This document shows, piece after piece, positions 25,947 through 35,822 of a stretch of DNA of 64,000 nt. The DNA lies in contig SXID01000244.1 in the NCBI GenBank assembly GCA_005772955.1, positions 1 through 64,000 of the forward strand, read 5' to 3'. The stretch comes from Planctomycetia bacterium (GTDB taxonomy: Bacteria > Planctomycetota > Planctomycetia > Gemmatales > Gemmataceae). The notes under the pieces were generated by a model. It was given only the letters and a program-made list of their open reading frames with translations, was not told the origin of the DNA and made no database searches. The translations under genes and the position numbers were made by a program. How positions within the stretch are numbered: the stretch's first letter is position 1; each line of letters begins with the position of its first letter.

Positions 25947-27965
25947 TCACTGATTGGCCTTCGTCGCGATGTCGTGGATCATCTTCTTGAGGACTTCCTG
26001 CCGGGCCGCGAGTTGGGCCAGTTCCGCCTGAATCAGCGGGTCTTTCGCCTGCTCGCCCGGATCCTGCTTATTGTACATGATCGTCCGCTTGTTCACCTGC
26101 TCCTGGAGCGACTTCACCAGCTTGAGTTCCGCGAGCAGTTCCAACAGCTTGTTGTCCTGCTTCTTCGCGTTCGGGTCAGACGGCTTCGGATCGCTCGGCT
26201 TGCTCTCCATGTCCTGCTTGGCCTTCTTGAGCGCGTCCTTCATCATCGTGAGTTGGTCGATGATGTCTTGCTCAATCTGCTGGGTGTCCGCGCCAACGCG
26301 GGCCTCGTTGAGCCGCTTCTGAACGGCCGTCATGTCACCCATGACTTCCTTCAGCACGCCCGCGAACACAACTGCGCTGCCTTCACCCTCCATCAACTTG
26401 AGCGTGGCTTCGGCAAGCGCGACGATCTGGCTTTCCTTGTCCGCTTCGGTCTGGCTCTTTTGGATCTCCGCGACCGCTGGCTTGTTGCCGCCGAGCGCCT
26501 TCACGGTCTTGTCGATGTTCTCGGTCGCCGCCTTCACTTCGATCTGCATCTTGAGCATCATCGCGACCCGCTTCTCGAGGTTTTCGAGGAGCTTGGCCAG
26601 TTCCTTCTCGCGAAGTTGCTTCAGGCGGGCTTCCAGTTCCTTGAGCGCCTCTTCCAGTTTCTTGATCGCCTCGTCTTGCTTCTTGGTGGCGGCGTCCTTG
26701 TCCTTCTTCTTGATGTTGTCTTCGGCGTCGTTCTGATCCGGGACTGCTTGCTGAACGTTGTCCGCGGCCGGGTCTTTCTTGGCTCCCGGAGGGGGCGGGC
26801 TGCCGCCCGGAGGGGGCGAGCCACCCGGCTTCGACGCGCCCGGAGGCGGGCCGCCGCCCGGCATCGGCATACCGCCCATGCCTTCGCCGCTCATCGGCTT
26901 GCCTTCGCCCCCCGGCATCCCGGCTGACGGCTTCGGCTCGCCCTTGCCATCGCCCTGCGCCTTGCTGTCCCCTGGTTTCGGATCGCCCGGCTTCGGATCG
27001 CCGCCCATCGGCGGCATCTTCGGATCGGTACCCATCGGCTTCGGCTCGCCGCCGGCCTTCGGGTCGCCCGGCTTCGGATCGCCGCCCATCGGATCCTTCG
27101 GGGACGGCTTGTCGCCGCCCGGCATCCCGCCCATCGGCATGCCGCCCATTGGCTTGCCGTCGCCGCCCTTCGGGTCGCCGGCCATCGGCATCCCCGGCAT
27201 CGGCATCCCTTCGCCCGGCTTGCCGTCGGCCTTGTTCTCCTTCGTGTCGGGCTTGGCTTCGGCGTTGTTTTCGCCCGGCTTCGATTCCGGCTTGTTCTCG
27301 GACTTCGGGTCTTGCTTGTCACCAGCGTTTGGCTGGCCCGGCTTGTCGTTCGGGTTCGCGGCCTTCGCAAGCGCGTTCGCAAGGTCTTGCGTCGCTTTCG
27401 AGAGCAGGTTCTGATCCTTCGCGAGTTTGTCGGTATCGCTCTTTGGGTTGAAGGTCCGCGCCAGCAGGTTTTCCTGCTTGGTCTTGATGTCGCGGATCGC
27501 CCGGATCGCGTCTTCCAACTTCTTGATGTCGTTCTTGATGCGCTGCGCATCGTCCTCGGTTTCGAGGAGGTTCAAGATCTCGCTGAGGATGGCAATGAGC
27601 TTCTTGTCCTTGCCGAGCAAGGTCTCGAAGTCGCTACCACCGAGGTTCTTGCCGTTCAAGCCTTCGATGAGTTCCTTGAACAGTTTCTCGGCACCCTTCT
27701 CTTCAGCCAGTTTCAGCACCGCGCGGAGGGACTGGGCGCGGTCCTTTTCTTCCTGGCTGTCGCTCTTCTCCCACTTTTGGGCGAGCCGCAACACCCGGTC
27801 CATGAAGTCCTTGTAGAGCTTCAGGTTGGCTTCCTGGCCACGCTTGGCACCGGGATCGGTGGCGGGAACTGGTGTCGGCTGGGCGGTCAGCACCGAAGTG
27901 AGTGTGAACAAGCCAAGTGTCGCGGCAAAAGTCAGCGACATCAACGTCGGCAACCGGCGGAACAT
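25947..27965 (-). CDS. Exported coiled-coil protein with a long Gly/Pro/Met/Lys low-complexity centre
   Basis: 672 residues from the ATG at 27965, which has GGAGGGAGG just upstream and gives a signal peptide (LMSLTFAATLGLFTLTSVLTA). The N-terminal ~190 residues are charged and helical (probable coiled coil). The centre, about 200-395, is a low-complexity run of GDPKPGD, GGMPMGG and PPPGG units. A second long charged helical region (about 405-520, KKLEEALKELEARLKQLREKELAKLLENLEKR) and a further helical C-terminus follow. The architecture suggests an extended periplasmic linker or scaffold. It lies between the two large membrane-protein genes upstream and the 372-residue exported protein. Function unknown. 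Confidence 0.8.
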   Translation of the reverse strand: MFRRLPTLMSLTFAATLGLFTLTSVLTAQPTPVPATDPGAKRGQEANLKLYKDFMDRVLRLAQKWEKSDSQEEKDRAQSLRAVLKLAEEKGAEKLFKELIEGLNGKNLGGSDFETLLGKDKKLIAILSEILNLLETEDDAQRIKNDIKKLEDAIRAIRDIKTKQENLLARTFNPKSDTDKLAKDQNLLSKATQDLANALAKAANPNDKPGQPNAGDKQDPKSENKPESKPGENNAEAKPDTKENKADGKPGEGMPMPGMPMAGDPKGGDGKPMGGMPMGGMPGGDKPSPKDPMGGDPKPGDPKAGGEPKPMGTDPKMPPMGGDPKPGDPKPGDSKAQGDGKGEPKPSAGMPGGEGKPMSGEGMGGMPMPGGGPPPGASKPGGSPPPGGSPPPPGAKKDPAADNVQQAVPDQNDAEDNIKKKDKDAATKKQDEAIKKLEEALKELEARLKQLREKELAKLLENLEKRVAMMLKMQIEVKAATENIDKTVKALGGNKPAVAEIQKSQTEADKESQIVALAEATLKLMEGEGSAVVFAGVLKEVMGDMTAVQKRLNEARVGADTQQIEQDIIDQLTMMKDALKKAKQDMESKPSDPKPSDPNAKKQDNKLLELLAELKLVKSLQEQVNKRTIMYNKQDPGEQAKDPLIQAELAQLAARQEVLKKMIHDIATKANQ

Positions 27966-28216
27966 GAGTAGCCTCCCTCCTAAGGGTGCGACGCGGATAA
28001 CCCACGTCACGGAGTGGTCATTCGTCTGCCATTGTGACGACCCGTCGTAGAGCCGCCAACAGTCAACAGGGGAAAAACGGTAAGTGTTCGGGCAAATGTT
28101 ACAGTCTGTTACGAACTCAGCCCACTCTTGCCCGTGATTTCACCAGAGGGCGACTTCTTCTGAGCTTTTCTCGCCTGCTCTTGTGCAACTCCGACGTCAA
28201 GTGGTCAGAGATGGTC

Positions 28217-28279
28217 TTGCCGAGTCGGAAGCGTACGCGACGGATAACGTTGTCCGCCCTCACGCTTCCGGCTCGGCAA
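28217..28279. repeat. Intergenic palindrome (17-base arms)
   Basis: Arms at 28217-28233 and 28263-28279 (core TTGCCGAG-CGGAAGCG) pair with one mismatch. The centre contains a near-palindrome, CGGATAACGTTGTCCG. It occupies the otherwise empty 346-base gap between the 1153-residue and 672-residue protein genes (27966-28311), in which no gene was seen. Confidence 0.7.
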
Positions 28280-28311
28280 ATGTGTACCTCCACGGCACCG
28301 ACTGTGCGAGG

Positions 28312-31300
28312 TCACTTCACGATCACGGTCACCTCAACCGGATTGCCGACCGCGGGCGTGAGCGTGATCTTGTAGTTCCCTTCTTTCGCCCCGGCTTTCA
28401 CCTGATAGTCGAAACGGAACTGGTGGGTCTCGAAGTTAAGTTTCAGTTCCGCTGGAACGACCAGCGACGGATCGGACGCTGTCACCTTCACGGTCAGGTC
28501 GTCTTCCTTGTACTTCGCCCAGATGATTGTGTGGCTCAGTTTCTTGGCCTCGTTCTTGTTCAGCGCGACCGCGCCGATCTCGCCGATAGTCGGCTTCTCG
28601 CTGGTATATTTGATGCGGAAGTCTTCTTCCATCTTCTTGATCTGCGCCTCGACACGGCGTTGGTCATCCAGGATCTTTCGGAGGCTCTTGATCAGGAATT
28701 CCCTCTTCTCCGACTCGCCGATTTCCCTGCGGATCTCCATGAGCAGGCGTTCAAGCGCGTAGAGCGATTGTTCGGCGTCGGTGACGCTGCCGAGTGGCGC
28801 CCAGCGGCCCGTGTTCAGCGTGTTCTGCACTCCGTTCATCAGACCCTGTGTCTTCGGGAACGCGACCGAGGCGTTCGGGTCTTCGCTCAAGATGGCTTCC
28901 AGCTTTCCACAGTAGTTCAGGTAGTTCTTGGTGGTGATCTCAACAACGCGGTTCACCTGACACTCGCGAGCGATGCGGCGAAACTCGCGGAGCACCGTTT
29001 GCACGATGTCGCGTGACTTGTCCACGTCCTGCAGCGCGTCCTGGTGACGCACCTTCACCGCGTCCACTTGCTCCGGCGTCTCTTCCTTGAAGCCGTTGGC
29101 GCTACGAACGAAGTCGTACTTGCGCTTCGCAGCCGCGAGCTTCACGAGAGCCTCGTCCAGACGTTCGCCGAGTAACAACTCCTCCTTGCTGATTTCGAGC
29201 AAGAGGTCGCCTTCGGAAACGATACGGAGGCGAATCGGTTCGCTGCTGCGCGTGATGCGCGGGCCTCCGTCCGCGTCCGCGTTGTTGTCCGTCGCCTGTA
29301 CGTACAGATCCATGCGATACGTGGCCTGCACGTCATCACCCGACGGCAGAAGTTTGATGATCTTCTGGTCGTTCAGTTCCTTCAGGTCGAAGTAGTCGCG
29401 GTCTGAGTTCTTCAGTTCGATCTTCCGCACCGCTTCGGGGTTCGTCTCGTCGCCACTTGCGGATCGCAGGCGGTTCTCAAGAGCCTCCTTCGTGTCGCGG
29501 CGGAGCCGGCTGTTCTGGTTCACGAACTCGCTCACGAACACCGACGCGCTGAGCCGGTCGTCGCTCTTGTCGAGTTGCCGGAAGTTCTCCATGTGCAACC
29601 GCGGCAGCAGCAGCGACGTGAGGTACTGCGGTCCGGTCGCGGGTGCGTCGAGCAACGACCGCAGCGCGTACTTGGTGCGCAGTCCGCGGACCACGTCGGA
29701 GTCTTCCGCGTAGTAGTTGAACAGGTACTCGACCTTGCTCAACCCGTGGTCGTCCTTGACGAAACTATCCGGGTTGAACGGGATGCGGGCGAGCGGCGTG
29801 ACGAGGTACACGTTGCCCGACTTGCGAATCACGTCTACTCCGACTTCCACCACCGGCGGCTGATCCTGCGCGACTTGAATGAGAATCGCCCGCGTGGTGC
29901 TCACGTTGTACTTGTTCGTCCAGGTCACCTTGAACTCGACCGGCTCTTTCAACCGGTAGTCGAGGTTCACGGCTTTACCAACCGGCGCAGTGCTGGCCGT
30001 GCCTTCAGCCTGGTTCTTGAAGACAATGGTAAACCCCTTGCCGCCGCCGCTGAGTTGCACGGGCACGGGTGCCTGGGTCGGTTTACCATCCGCGTCCATC
30101 ACCGTGCCGGGGAACCGTCCGGTTACCGGCGTTGCGAACGCGGACACGATCGCGTCGTTGTCCGACAGCACGCCCGCGTCGTCGGTGTAGGCGTCCGCAA
30201 AGATCGTAAGGTGCGTGCCCGCGGGCACGACGAACACGGACCTTTCGCCCGTGAGCGAGAGGTTCCGCTCGCTCATCAACTGCCGCTTGCCCTTCAGGTC
30301 GTCGAAGCTCGCTCCCTGGGGCGGTGCGTGGTGCAGGTACGACGGTTCTTCCTGGATGCGGTACAACCGCTTGAGTGTCGGCGGCGGGATCAGCCGAATC
30401 CGGTGCGGTCGCGTGGCGAAGTCGTCGGCCTTCACGACAAACGCGACGTCTTCCTTTAGACCACTGATGTCGCCATCGAACTCGTTGTTCTGCTTCGCCT
30501 TGAGCGTGCCGTTGCCGCGGTACTTTGCGCCGTAGTACTTGAAGGACACCTCGATCGGTTCATCGACCTTGACCAGGTTGCCTTCCTCATCGATCTTGAT
30601 CACCTGACGCGATAGTTCGAGTTTGCGAAGCGTGCGCCCCATGCTCGGCTGATCTGCTTTCGCGTTAAGCGCCTTCATCACTTCTTGAAGCTCGACAAAC
30701 TTATCATCGCCCAGCGCCGCCGACGGGTGGGACGTCCCCGCGCCCTCGGCCGCAGTGAGCCGGCGTTCGACCGCGTCCACGCTCCACCCGAACGCGGTAT
30801 TCGGTACACTGCCGTGCAGTTCGTCAGGGGATCGCAGCGCCTGGAAGTCGAACTCCGGCACCTTGCCGTCGATGAGGTTCTCGTTCACGTCCGACCACAT
30901 CATCGGGCGCCAGCCCTCCGACACCTTGCGGTCAGCGATGACCCACTTGTACGTGCGGGCGGTAACGGGCACGGAGGCGATGTCGCGGCTGACGGTCGCC
31001 TCGGTTTCTGGGAAGCCAACGAGTTCGACGTGCGCCCGGCGCGGCCACGGTGTGTTCATCAGCGCGACGTTCCGCTCGACGAAGATGCCAGAGACGTGCG
31101 CGAACTTCCACGCGAACCGGTATGGGCTGACGGACTTCGTCGCGATCACGTGACTCGCGAACGACACGGCCACCGTCGAGAACAGCATTGCGAAAGCGAG
31201 GAAGCCCATCACCCACAGTCGCTTCCAGTTGAACACCTTGCTCACGGGCACCTTGGCAACCCGCTCGCGGGCCTCGGCGATGGTCGCCCGGATCATGTCC

Positions 31301-31737
31301 TTCGAGTACCCGAACTTGCCCATCGCTTCCACGTCGGCCATCTCGACCGCGGTGATGAGTCGGTCGCCAAGCAACTTCGGGAACTTGCGTTCCAGGACGA
31401 GCGCGAGCGCGGCGTACGAGAACTCCTTCGTGACGCGCGTCACGATGCGGAACACCAGGATGGCCGCGAACAGACCCAGCGCCGTGATGAGTGCGATGGC
31501 CCGGATTGCACGCGCCCCGTCCAGCGCCCAGTCCCACCCGGTCACTTTGAACAGCCCAAAGTCGAAGATCAGCCCGAGCGTGAACCAGAGGGCCACGAAC
31601 AGGAACGCGGAGATTGCGCCTTCGATGATGACGTAGCGCCTGATGATGCCGCGAAGCTGGTCGAGCGGGTGGTACACCTGCGGATCGCGCGCGAGTTCGG
31701 GGTTCGCGGGCCGGCGGGTTCGTTCCACGGTGGACAT
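28312..31737 (-). CDS. Large membrane-anchored protein of the MoxR/Bat cluster (DUF4175-like)
   Basis: About 1140 residues. Three hydrophobic segments lie in the first 200 residues: VIIEGAISAFLFVALWFTLGLIF, AIALITALGLFAAILVFRI and LWVMGFLAFAMLFSTVAVSFASHVIA. The remainder is a long periplasmic part with beta-rich segments and, near residues 880-1060, long charged helices. The end is an Ig-like strand pattern (GNYKITLTPAVGNPVEVTVIVK). The N-terminal layout recalls the DUF4175-type proteins that accompany Bat genes, but I cannot confirm this. The start at 31737 is chosen over an upstream in-frame codon. It follows the VWA giant directly on the same strand. Confidence 0.75.
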   Translation of the reverse strand: MSTVERTRRPANPELARDPQVYHPLDQLRGIIRRYVIIEGAISAFLFVALWFTLGLIFDFGLFKVTGWDWALDGARAIRAIALITALGLFAAILVFRIVTRVTKEFSYAALALVLERKFPKLLGDRLITAVEMADVEAMGKFGYSKDMIRATIAEARERVAKVPVSKVFNWKRLWVMGFLAFAMLFSTVAVSFASHVIATKSVSPYRFAWKFAHVSGIFVERNVALMNTPWPRRAHVELVGFPETEATVSRDIASVPVTARTYKWVIADRKVSEGWRPMMWSDVNENLIDGKVPEFDFQALRSPDELHGSVPNTAFGWSVDAVERRLTAAEGAGTSHPSAALGDDKFVELQEVMKALNAKADQPSMGRTLRKLELSRQVIKIDEEGNLVKVDEPIEVSFKYYGAKYRGNGTLKAKQNNEFDGDISGLKEDVAFVVKADDFATRPHRIRLIPPPTLKRLYRIQEEPSYLHHAPPQGASFDDLKGKRQLMSERNLSLTGERSVFVVPAGTHLTIFADAYTDDAGVLSDNDAIVSAFATPVTGRFPGTVMDADGKPTQAPVPVQLSGGGKGFTIVFKNQAEGTASTAPVGKAVNLDYRLKEPVEFKVTWTNKYNVSTTRAILIQVAQDQPPVVEVGVDVIRKSGNVYLVTPLARIPFNPDSFVKDDHGLSKVEYLFNYYAEDSDVVRGLRTKYALRSLLDAPATGPQYLTSLLLPRLHMENFRQLDKSDDRLSASVFVSEFVNQNSRLRRDTKEALENRLRSASGDETNPEAVRKIELKNSDRDYFDLKELNDQKIIKLLPSGDDVQATYRMDLYVQATDNNADADGGPRITRSSEPIRLRIVSEGDLLLEISKEELLLGERLDEALVKLAAAKRKYDFVRSANGFKEETPEQVDAVKVRHQDALQDVDKSRDIVQTVLREFRRIARECQVNRVVEITTKNYLNYCGKLEAILSEDPNASVAFPKTQGLMNGVQNTLNTGRWAPLGSVTDAEQSLYALERLLMEIRREIGESEKREFLIKSLRKILDDQRRVEAQIKKMEEDFRIKYTSEKPTIGEIGAVALNKNEAKKLSHTIIWAKYKEDDLTVKVTASDPSLVVPAELKLNFETHQFRFDYQVKAGAKEGNYKITLTPAVGNPVEVTVIVK

Positions 31738-31818
31738 ATCGTTACCCAGTGTTCGGTGTTCTGATCTTGGCAATCACAGGGCGTAAGCCCTGTTAAACCT
31801 GGACGCTGCGAGTATCGA

Positions 31819-34800
31819 TCACGCGAGCCGCAAGAGCTTCCGCGCGAGCCACTCCGCTGAGAGGAGCGAGACAACCGACAGTAGCGCGAAACTCGTCTGC
31901 ACGCTCGCTCCACTGAAGCCCCAGACGGACGTAGCGAGGAGCGTAACCGCGCTCCCGACGGCGAGTACGCCGAGCATCACCAACCCGCCCACCCACTCGC
32001 TTCGGAAGGCGATCACCTGGGTGACGAATAGGCCGACGCCGATTGCCCAGAACCACCAGTCGAACATGCCCACCAACATCAGCACGCCCAGCGATGCCAG
32101 GGCAAGCAGTTGCAGCGCCAGGATCGGCAGGTTGATCGCGAGCCGCGTGCCAGAACCGAGCTGCTCGATCGCCACCGCCCAGAGCACGCGAGTGAGCAGG
32201 AAACCGATCGCCGCCGCGAGCAGGATGATCAAGCCGACGTTCGTCCGCAGTTGAGTCAACTCGAAGTCCATGAGGCGGACCTCGGTACCCAGAACCGTGA
32301 ACTTGAGCGGCTTGTCCCACAGGTCGTGAACCGGACCGCGATTCTCCATGCTCCGTTTCTCGGTCTTCATGCACTCCGGGATCAGTTTGAGCATCTCGGT
32401 GTCGCTCACCTTGAACGCGAGCCGGTGGACGCCGGCCTCCTTTGGCAGTTTGGTTCCCAGATCGACCCTCAGCTTGTCTGGGAGTCGCGCCTGGAAATCC
32501 TTGTCGAACTCGCTCGCCATGCGGAGCATCGCGGGGAAGTCCGGCTTCTTGTTGTCCATCTCCGGGTCGGCAGCACGAATCTTGAATTCGCCCGTGAGTT
32601 TCTCGCTGGCCGCGTCGGGCACCTCAATCTCAACGCGGTAGAGCGACTCGCCGGGAGTGAAGATCTTCGGATCGAGCAGTACCTGACCGGCGTAGTAGCC
32701 GTCGAATGGGGCGCCGGTGTTGCTGATCTTGGGCGCGAGGTCGTACGGCCCGAACGACCGCTTGTCGCCGCCGCCAATCGGTTCCTGAATAATCGTGAAC
32801 TTCGGCGCGGGCACGGAGATCGCGTAAGGCTTCGCGCTCTCATCGAGGACGCGGGCCTGCACGCGAAGAGGCGCCCCGGCGACCGCTTCCTTACCAACCA
32901 GGATGCGGCCACGCGGCGCCTTGATGTTCCGCTTGCCCGCCATGTATTTGATCATCTTGATCCAGATGCGCTCGAAGTACTCACGCCCGGTCCCCTCGCT
33001 CGGTTCGTAAACGCGCATCTTGTAGAACTCGCCCGATGCCAGGAAACACGTGCGCCACGCGGCCGACGGGTTGTTGGTCACGAGGTACGGGAGTTTAACC
33101 ACCTCGCCCGTATCGCCCACGTCGGCAAACTCCGCGAGCACGGCGCTACCCGCCTTCACCCCGCCGATACCCACGTCCTGCTTCAGTGGGTAACAGGAGA
33201 AGAACCCGCGTTTGGGGAACAGTTCGTTCTTCAGGTCCACGTCCGCGACGTACTTGTCGCGGTCGGTGAAGAACAGTTCCCAGCCCGCAATGGGATCGTC
33301 CTTCACCTTGTCGTCGAGCTTGAGCAGGTCCGAGCCGATGATCGCCTTCGAGTTCAGGTAGAGCCGGCGCGGCGTCTTCGGGATCGGCTTGATCCGCTGC
33401 GCGATGATGTCGGCTGGCTGGACCGGGAGGATCTTGAGCAGCGGGTCGAGCCGGCTGTTCTCTTCAACGCGAGCAAGCTGGAACGTGTTGATCGGGCCGG
33501 CGACGTAGATGAGACCACCACCGCCTTCCTTGACCCAGCGTGCAAGGTCTTCGGCCTGCTGTAGCGAAAGCTCGCTCCAGTCCGGGTCGAACGCGATCAG
33601 CACGTCGTACTCGTTCAGGTTGTACGGCCGGTCTTCGGGAGTGATCTTCCCGGTGGTCTTCAGGTCGAACTTGGTGGGGAACCGCGGGATGACGGTTTCG
33701 TCCTGTTCCGCGGTGAGTTTGCCGCTGGTGCCGGCGTCGTTCTGAACGAACGTGGTGAGCGACGCACGCTTGTCCTGAACTTCACGCACGAGCAGCGTGC
33801 GGAGGAACGTGAACTCACGCGACGGTGCGCCCGCCATCAGCAGGATGCGGAGCTTCTGTTGCACGAAGTTGATCTCGCGCACGGTGCTGATGTGCTCGGG
33901 GTCCGGGAACGCTTCTTGCGGGTCTCGCGCGATCCGGGCGCGGGCGGACCACTTCCCTTCCGGCATTACGCGCTTCTTGATGGCCGCATCCTTCGACTCG
34001 ATCGTGAGCTTCTCCGGCAACTTCGCCGGGTCGATGACGAACTCTGACTGACCGTGCGGCGGGTCGCCCGGTGCGAACATGAGTTTCTGAGTAATCTGAT
34101 GGTCCGCAGCGTCTTTCTTCACGTCCTTCCCTGGCATCCACAGGTCGAGTATCACATCGATTTCCTTGTTCGCGAGGTTGTAGCCGTCGGCCTCGACAAT
34201 GACCTTCGACGCCTCGTCAATGGGCGCGCTATCGGGTGCCTGCACATCGCTGATCGTGATCGCGACTCGCTCGCGGTCCTCGCCGACCGTGATGGTGAAC
34301 ACCGGGATCTTCTCGCGGCTCGCTCGTTCACGCAGTTCCGCGTAGCTCGAATCGGAGCCGAGGTTGCTGCGCCCGTCCGACAACACGATGATGCCCTGCA
34401 CCATGTTGGACGACTCGCGGTTGATCGCGGCCGTGATCGAATCGGGCACGTTGGTGCCAAGCGTGATCGTGCGGGCCACGTCGATGCGCTTGTCGAGCTT
34501 CTCCAGGTTCCTCTTGAGAATCTCAACGTCCGCGTCCGATTCGAGGTTCGCGAGCGTCTTCAGGTCGTCGGTGCCCTTCCGCGCGAACCACGACTGCGCC
34601 CAGTCCGCGGTGCCGGGGCCGTCGCCCCATTCGCGTGACGCGCGGATCTGTTCCTTGCCCGCGTCCGACAGCCCGCGGAGCACAAACGGCTTGAAGTCGT
34701 ACCGGCGGAACGAGTCCCATTCCGCCTTCGCCCACGCCGGCTCTTTGTGGCCGATCATGGTCGGCGTCTCGTCGAGGCGCGTGCCGAAGGCGTACACCGC

Positions 34801-35742
34801 GACCGGGTTCTTCTCCAACAGGTTCTTCATGAACGCGACCTTCTCGTCGGTCAGGAAGTCGATGAGGAGGTCGATGCGCTTCTTCGCGGTCGTGCCGCCA
34901 GTCTCATCGGTCACGTCGGTCACGCTCGGGCTGATGTCGAGCAGGATTATGACGCGCGACTGCTTGTTCGTGTCTTCCCAGGTCTGCATCGCGGGGAGCA
35001 GGAAGACAACGCACAGAATTGCGTAAACGGTGATGCGAAGCAGTGCGAGCGGGATGGCGAAGAACCACTGCACGGTCCGGCAGTCCTTGATGTACATGAG
35101 CACGACGAAAACCGCGCCAAGGAGGAACAGAGCGGAGGTGAACGCATACCACTTCACCACGTTCCCGCCCCCGGCGGTCGTCAGCGACTCGCCCTCGCCC
35201 TTCGACGGCTCCGAGTCCCGCACGTAGTACGCGACCAGCCACCACACGACCGTTGCGCCGACGAGCAGACCCGACGCCAGCGACAGCCCGAGCGCGCCCA
35301 CATCGCGTGGGGCGGCCGTGGCGGAAGTCGGTGCCCGGAAGAACTGAAACATTGCGTACGCGATAGCGCCGAGCGCCGCGAGGCAGAGCGGTTCCGCGAG
35401 ACCGGCGACGATGAGACGCCACAGCGGAAGCGACTGACCGCGGAACACGGTCGCGATCAGCAGGACGGCCTCGTGCAACAGCGCGAAGACCGCGAGAGCG
35501 GCGATCACGCCCCAGACCACGCCGACGGACGTGGCGTCGCTCGTCTTCTGCGACTTACTTGCCGGGCTTGCGAACCGGTACGCCACCCGCGCGACGATCA
35601 CCAGGAACAGCAGTCCCAGTAGCACGAGGGAGAACAGGTTCCCCACGAAGACCGCGAACACGTCCCCTGTGAACTGGTCGAATGAGTCGGCCAGGCGTCG
35701 GAACACGAATTCGGTCTTCTTCGTCGTAGTTGTGTCGTTCAT
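31819..35742 (-). CDS. 1307-residue VWA-domain membrane protein (Bat-like)
   Basis: The N-terminal ~250 residues contain about five membrane helices. They are followed by a von Willebrand A domain with an intact metal site: DISPS at 269-273 (DxSxS) and GIIVLSDGRSN further on. The long periplasmic middle includes a GATase-like or Rossmann-like part (LRILLMAGAPSREFTFLRTLL; EYDVLIAFDPDW; WVKEGGGGLIYVAG). The C-terminus has several more membrane helices (NVGLIILLAAAIGFLLTRVLW onward). VWA proteins of this type are classical partners of MoxR ATPases. It lies 80 bases after the BatA-like gene and reads the same way. Confidence 0.85.
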   Translation of the reverse strand: MNDTTTTKKTEFVFRRLADSFDQFTGDVFAVFVGNLFSLVLLGLLFLVIVARVAYRFASPASKSQKTSDATSVGVVWGVIAALAVFALLHEAVLLIATVFRGQSLPLWRLIVAGLAEPLCLAALGAIAYAMFQFFRAPTSATAAPRDVGALGLSLASGLLVGATVVWWLVAYYVRDSEPSKGEGESLTTAGGGNVVKWYAFTSALFLLGAVFVVLMYIKDCRTVQWFFAIPLALLRITVYAILCVVFLLPAMQTWEDTNKQSRVIILLDISPSVTDVTDETGGTTAKKRIDLLIDFLTDEKVAFMKNLLEKNPVAVYAFGTRLDETPTMIGHKEPAWAKAEWDSFRRYDFKPFVLRGLSDAGKEQIRASREWGDGPGTADWAQSWFARKGTDDLKTLANLESDADVEILKRNLEKLDKRIDVARTITLGTNVPDSITAAINRESSNMVQGIIVLSDGRSNLGSDSSYAELRERASREKIPVFTITVGEDRERVAITISDVQAPDSAPIDEASKVIVEADGYNLANKEIDVILDLWMPGKDVKKDAADHQITQKLMFAPGDPPHGQSEFVIDPAKLPEKLTIESKDAAIKKRVMPEGKWSARARIARDPQEAFPDPEHISTVREINFVQQKLRILLMAGAPSREFTFLRTLLVREVQDKRASLTTFVQNDAGTSGKLTAEQDETVIPRFPTKFDLKTTGKITPEDRPYNLNEYDVLIAFDPDWSELSLQQAEDLARWVKEGGGGLIYVAGPINTFQLARVEENSRLDPLLKILPVQPADIIAQRIKPIPKTPRRLYLNSKAIIGSDLLKLDDKVKDDPIAGWELFFTDRDKYVADVDLKNELFPKRGFFSCYPLKQDVGIGGVKAGSAVLAEFADVGDTGEVVKLPYLVTNNPSAAWRTCFLASGEFYKMRVYEPSEGTGREYFERIWIKMIKYMAGKRNIKAPRGRILVGKEAVAGAPLRVQARVLDESAKPYAISVPAPKFTIIQEPIGGGDKRSFGPYDLAPKISNTGAPFDGYYAGQVLLDPKIFTPGESLYRVEIEVPDAASEKLTGEFKIRAADPEMDNKKPDFPAMLRMASEFDKDFQARLPDKLRVDLGTKLPKEAGVHRLAFKVSDTEMLKLIPECMKTEKRSMENRGPVHDLWDKPLKFTVLGTEVRLMDFELTQLRTNVGLIILLAAAIGFLLTRVLWAVAIEQLGSGTRLAINLPILALQLLALASLGVLMLVGMFDWWFWAIGVGLFVTQVIAFRSEWVGGLVMLGVLAVGSAVTLLATSVWGFSGASVQTSFALLSVVSLLSAEWLARKLLRLA

Positions 35743-35822
35743 CGCCTACTCGCCGGTGTGCGGACCAGTGTTGTTTCGTGTCCCGTGTATCGATTCGTCG
35801 CGTCTCGGAGGAGCGCGCCGAA

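Noticed and set aside
26758-27414. 218-residue Gly/Pro/Ser-rich plus-strand frame resembling a structural protein
   Set aside because: It is the mirror of the low-complexity spacer of the coiled-coil protein; the repeat nature is inherited from that region.
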